From positions 2,356,001 through 2,420,000 of the forward strand of contig NW_025408678.1 in NCBI RefSeq assembly GCF_020360975.1: a stretch of 64,000 nucleotides of DNA, read 5' to 3'. The notes below the pieces were generated by a model. The model was given only the letters and a program-made list of their open reading frames with translations. It made no database searches and was not told the origin of the DNA. Source of the DNA: Hirsutella rhossiliensis (lineage: Eukaryota; Ascomycota; Sordariomycetes; Hypocreales; Ophiocordycipitaceae). Both the position numbers and the translations under genes were made by a program. Positions 63,336 to 64,000 of the stretch are shown here, piece by piece (position 1 is the stretch's first letter; the number at the start of each line of letters is the position of its first letter).

Positions 63336-64000
63336 TTACACGGTGTACATATACCGCGGGCTGTCGTCTCCCAGCTCCTCGAGCTCCTCCTCCTTCATCC
63401 GCCTGTGCTCATCGCTCAGCTGCGCCCCCGCGCGTCTCTTGTTCTCCCGCCGGTACCAGAGCCACATGAGGCTGTAGATGGTGATCCCTAGGGCCACCAT
63501 GCTCAGCGTCACTCCGTGACCGCGCGTGTACCGTGGGGCGTCTCCCTTGGGGCTGCCGGACGCGAGCGACCCGTTAGCATTCGGACCTCGAGAGCAGACC
63601 TTTGGCAGGTGACAGTCAATGATGAGAGGTGAAGACGCACTAGATGAAGGCGGACAAAATGCCAGAACAGTTGCCGAGGGTAAGTTGCAGCCCGGTGGCG
63701 GTAGTGCGTTTGCCGTATCGCGGAGTGTTGTTGGGTAACTAATCAACATAGCAGACCAGGCGTCCTTTTGTCAGTCTTGTTGCGCTCAAGGCCGACCATC
63801 AAAGGGCACTTTGATAGAACCAAAGGAAACCCAGACTTACCCAGGCCAGCGGCAGCCCAACGACGACGTAGAGCCCGCCCGCTATCAAGAAGCAGGCAAA
63901 GTAGTGCACCGCCGGCGCCACGTCGGACATGAGAACGGCGTAGCCGATGACACTTACGGCCCCAAAGACGACGCAGAAGACGCCTCGCATCTGCAGCCGG
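63336..64000 (-). CDS. MFS anion:cation symporter (Dal5/allantoate-permease-like), 3' part
   Basis: Only the C-terminal third is in the window. The 5' end lies beyond 64000. Exons read as complement of 63336-63552, 63641-63738 and 63841 to the window edge. The introns of 88 and 102 nt have GTGCGT/GGCAG and GTAAGT/ATTAG ends. The protein has late helices (VFCVVFGAVSVIGYAVLM, YFACFLIAGGLYVVVGLPLAW), then the family segment NNTPRYGKRTTATGLQLTLGN, the loop YPKGDAPRYTRGH, a last helix (VTLSMVALGITIYSLMWLWY), and a tail EELEELGDDSPRYMYTV. This is the ACS family, which imports allantoate, nicotinate-type or other organic anions at the plasma membrane. The substrate is unknown. Confidence 0.9.

Overview
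The window looks like chromosomal DNA of a filamentous ascomycete, probably a sordariomycete. The evidence is short introns (mostly 53-141 nt) with GTATGT/GTAAGT-type donors, an Atm1-type mitochondrial ABC half-transporter, a Reb1-like Myb factor, a Pro1/RosA-like Zn2Cys6 regulator, a deuterolysin-type protease, a GPI-anchored wall protein, and an AT-rich left end whose retroelement remnant carries TAG/TAA codons where Gln and Trp are expected, as repeat-induced point mutation (RIP) produces.

Layout. 1-3.75 kb: a decayed LINE remnant joined to one decayed copy of the repeat unit described below. 5.1-24.3 kb: ordinary genes, namely an MFS pseudogene, a UDP-glycosyltransferase, Atm1, a P450, an M35 protease, a Reb1-like factor and a mitochondrial P-loop ATPase. 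25.1-42.1 kb: the repeat array. 42.2-64 kb: a disordered protein next to the array edge, about 7 kb without a recognisable gene, a Pro1/RosA-like factor, an unknown disordered protein, a Dabb-domain protein, a GPI-anchored protein, and the 3' end of a Dal5/ACS transporter that leaves the window.

The main object is the 17-kb array. Ten complete GC-rich stem-loops and one truncated one, all nearly identical, recur mostly every 1.88-2.02 kb. Four point right (R1-R4) and seven point left (F1-F7), meeting head to head near 31.6 kb. Each SL-to-SL interval has the same plan: stem-loop, CACGTG motif, a CGGG...CCCGGACA palindrome, a TATA box, one gene, then CGTTTACAAG iterons and a common region leading to the next stem-loop. 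R1 encodes a genomovirus/geminivirus-like Rep (HUH nuclease plus SF3 helicase motifs) broken by one frameshift. The other units carry different, unrecognised genes, one of which occurs in both R2 and F7. The loop contains TATTAC, the invariant part of the CRESS-DNA nicking site. Unit size, one gene per unit, shared common region, iterons, Rep and recombination junctions at the stem-loop all fit chromosomal integration of a multipartite CRESS-DNA replicon (virus, satellite or plasmid) in head-to-tail concatemers. This is an inference: no capsid gene was recognised.

All exon joins were read by eye from splice motifs, reading-frame continuity and family knowledge. No search or alignment was run.
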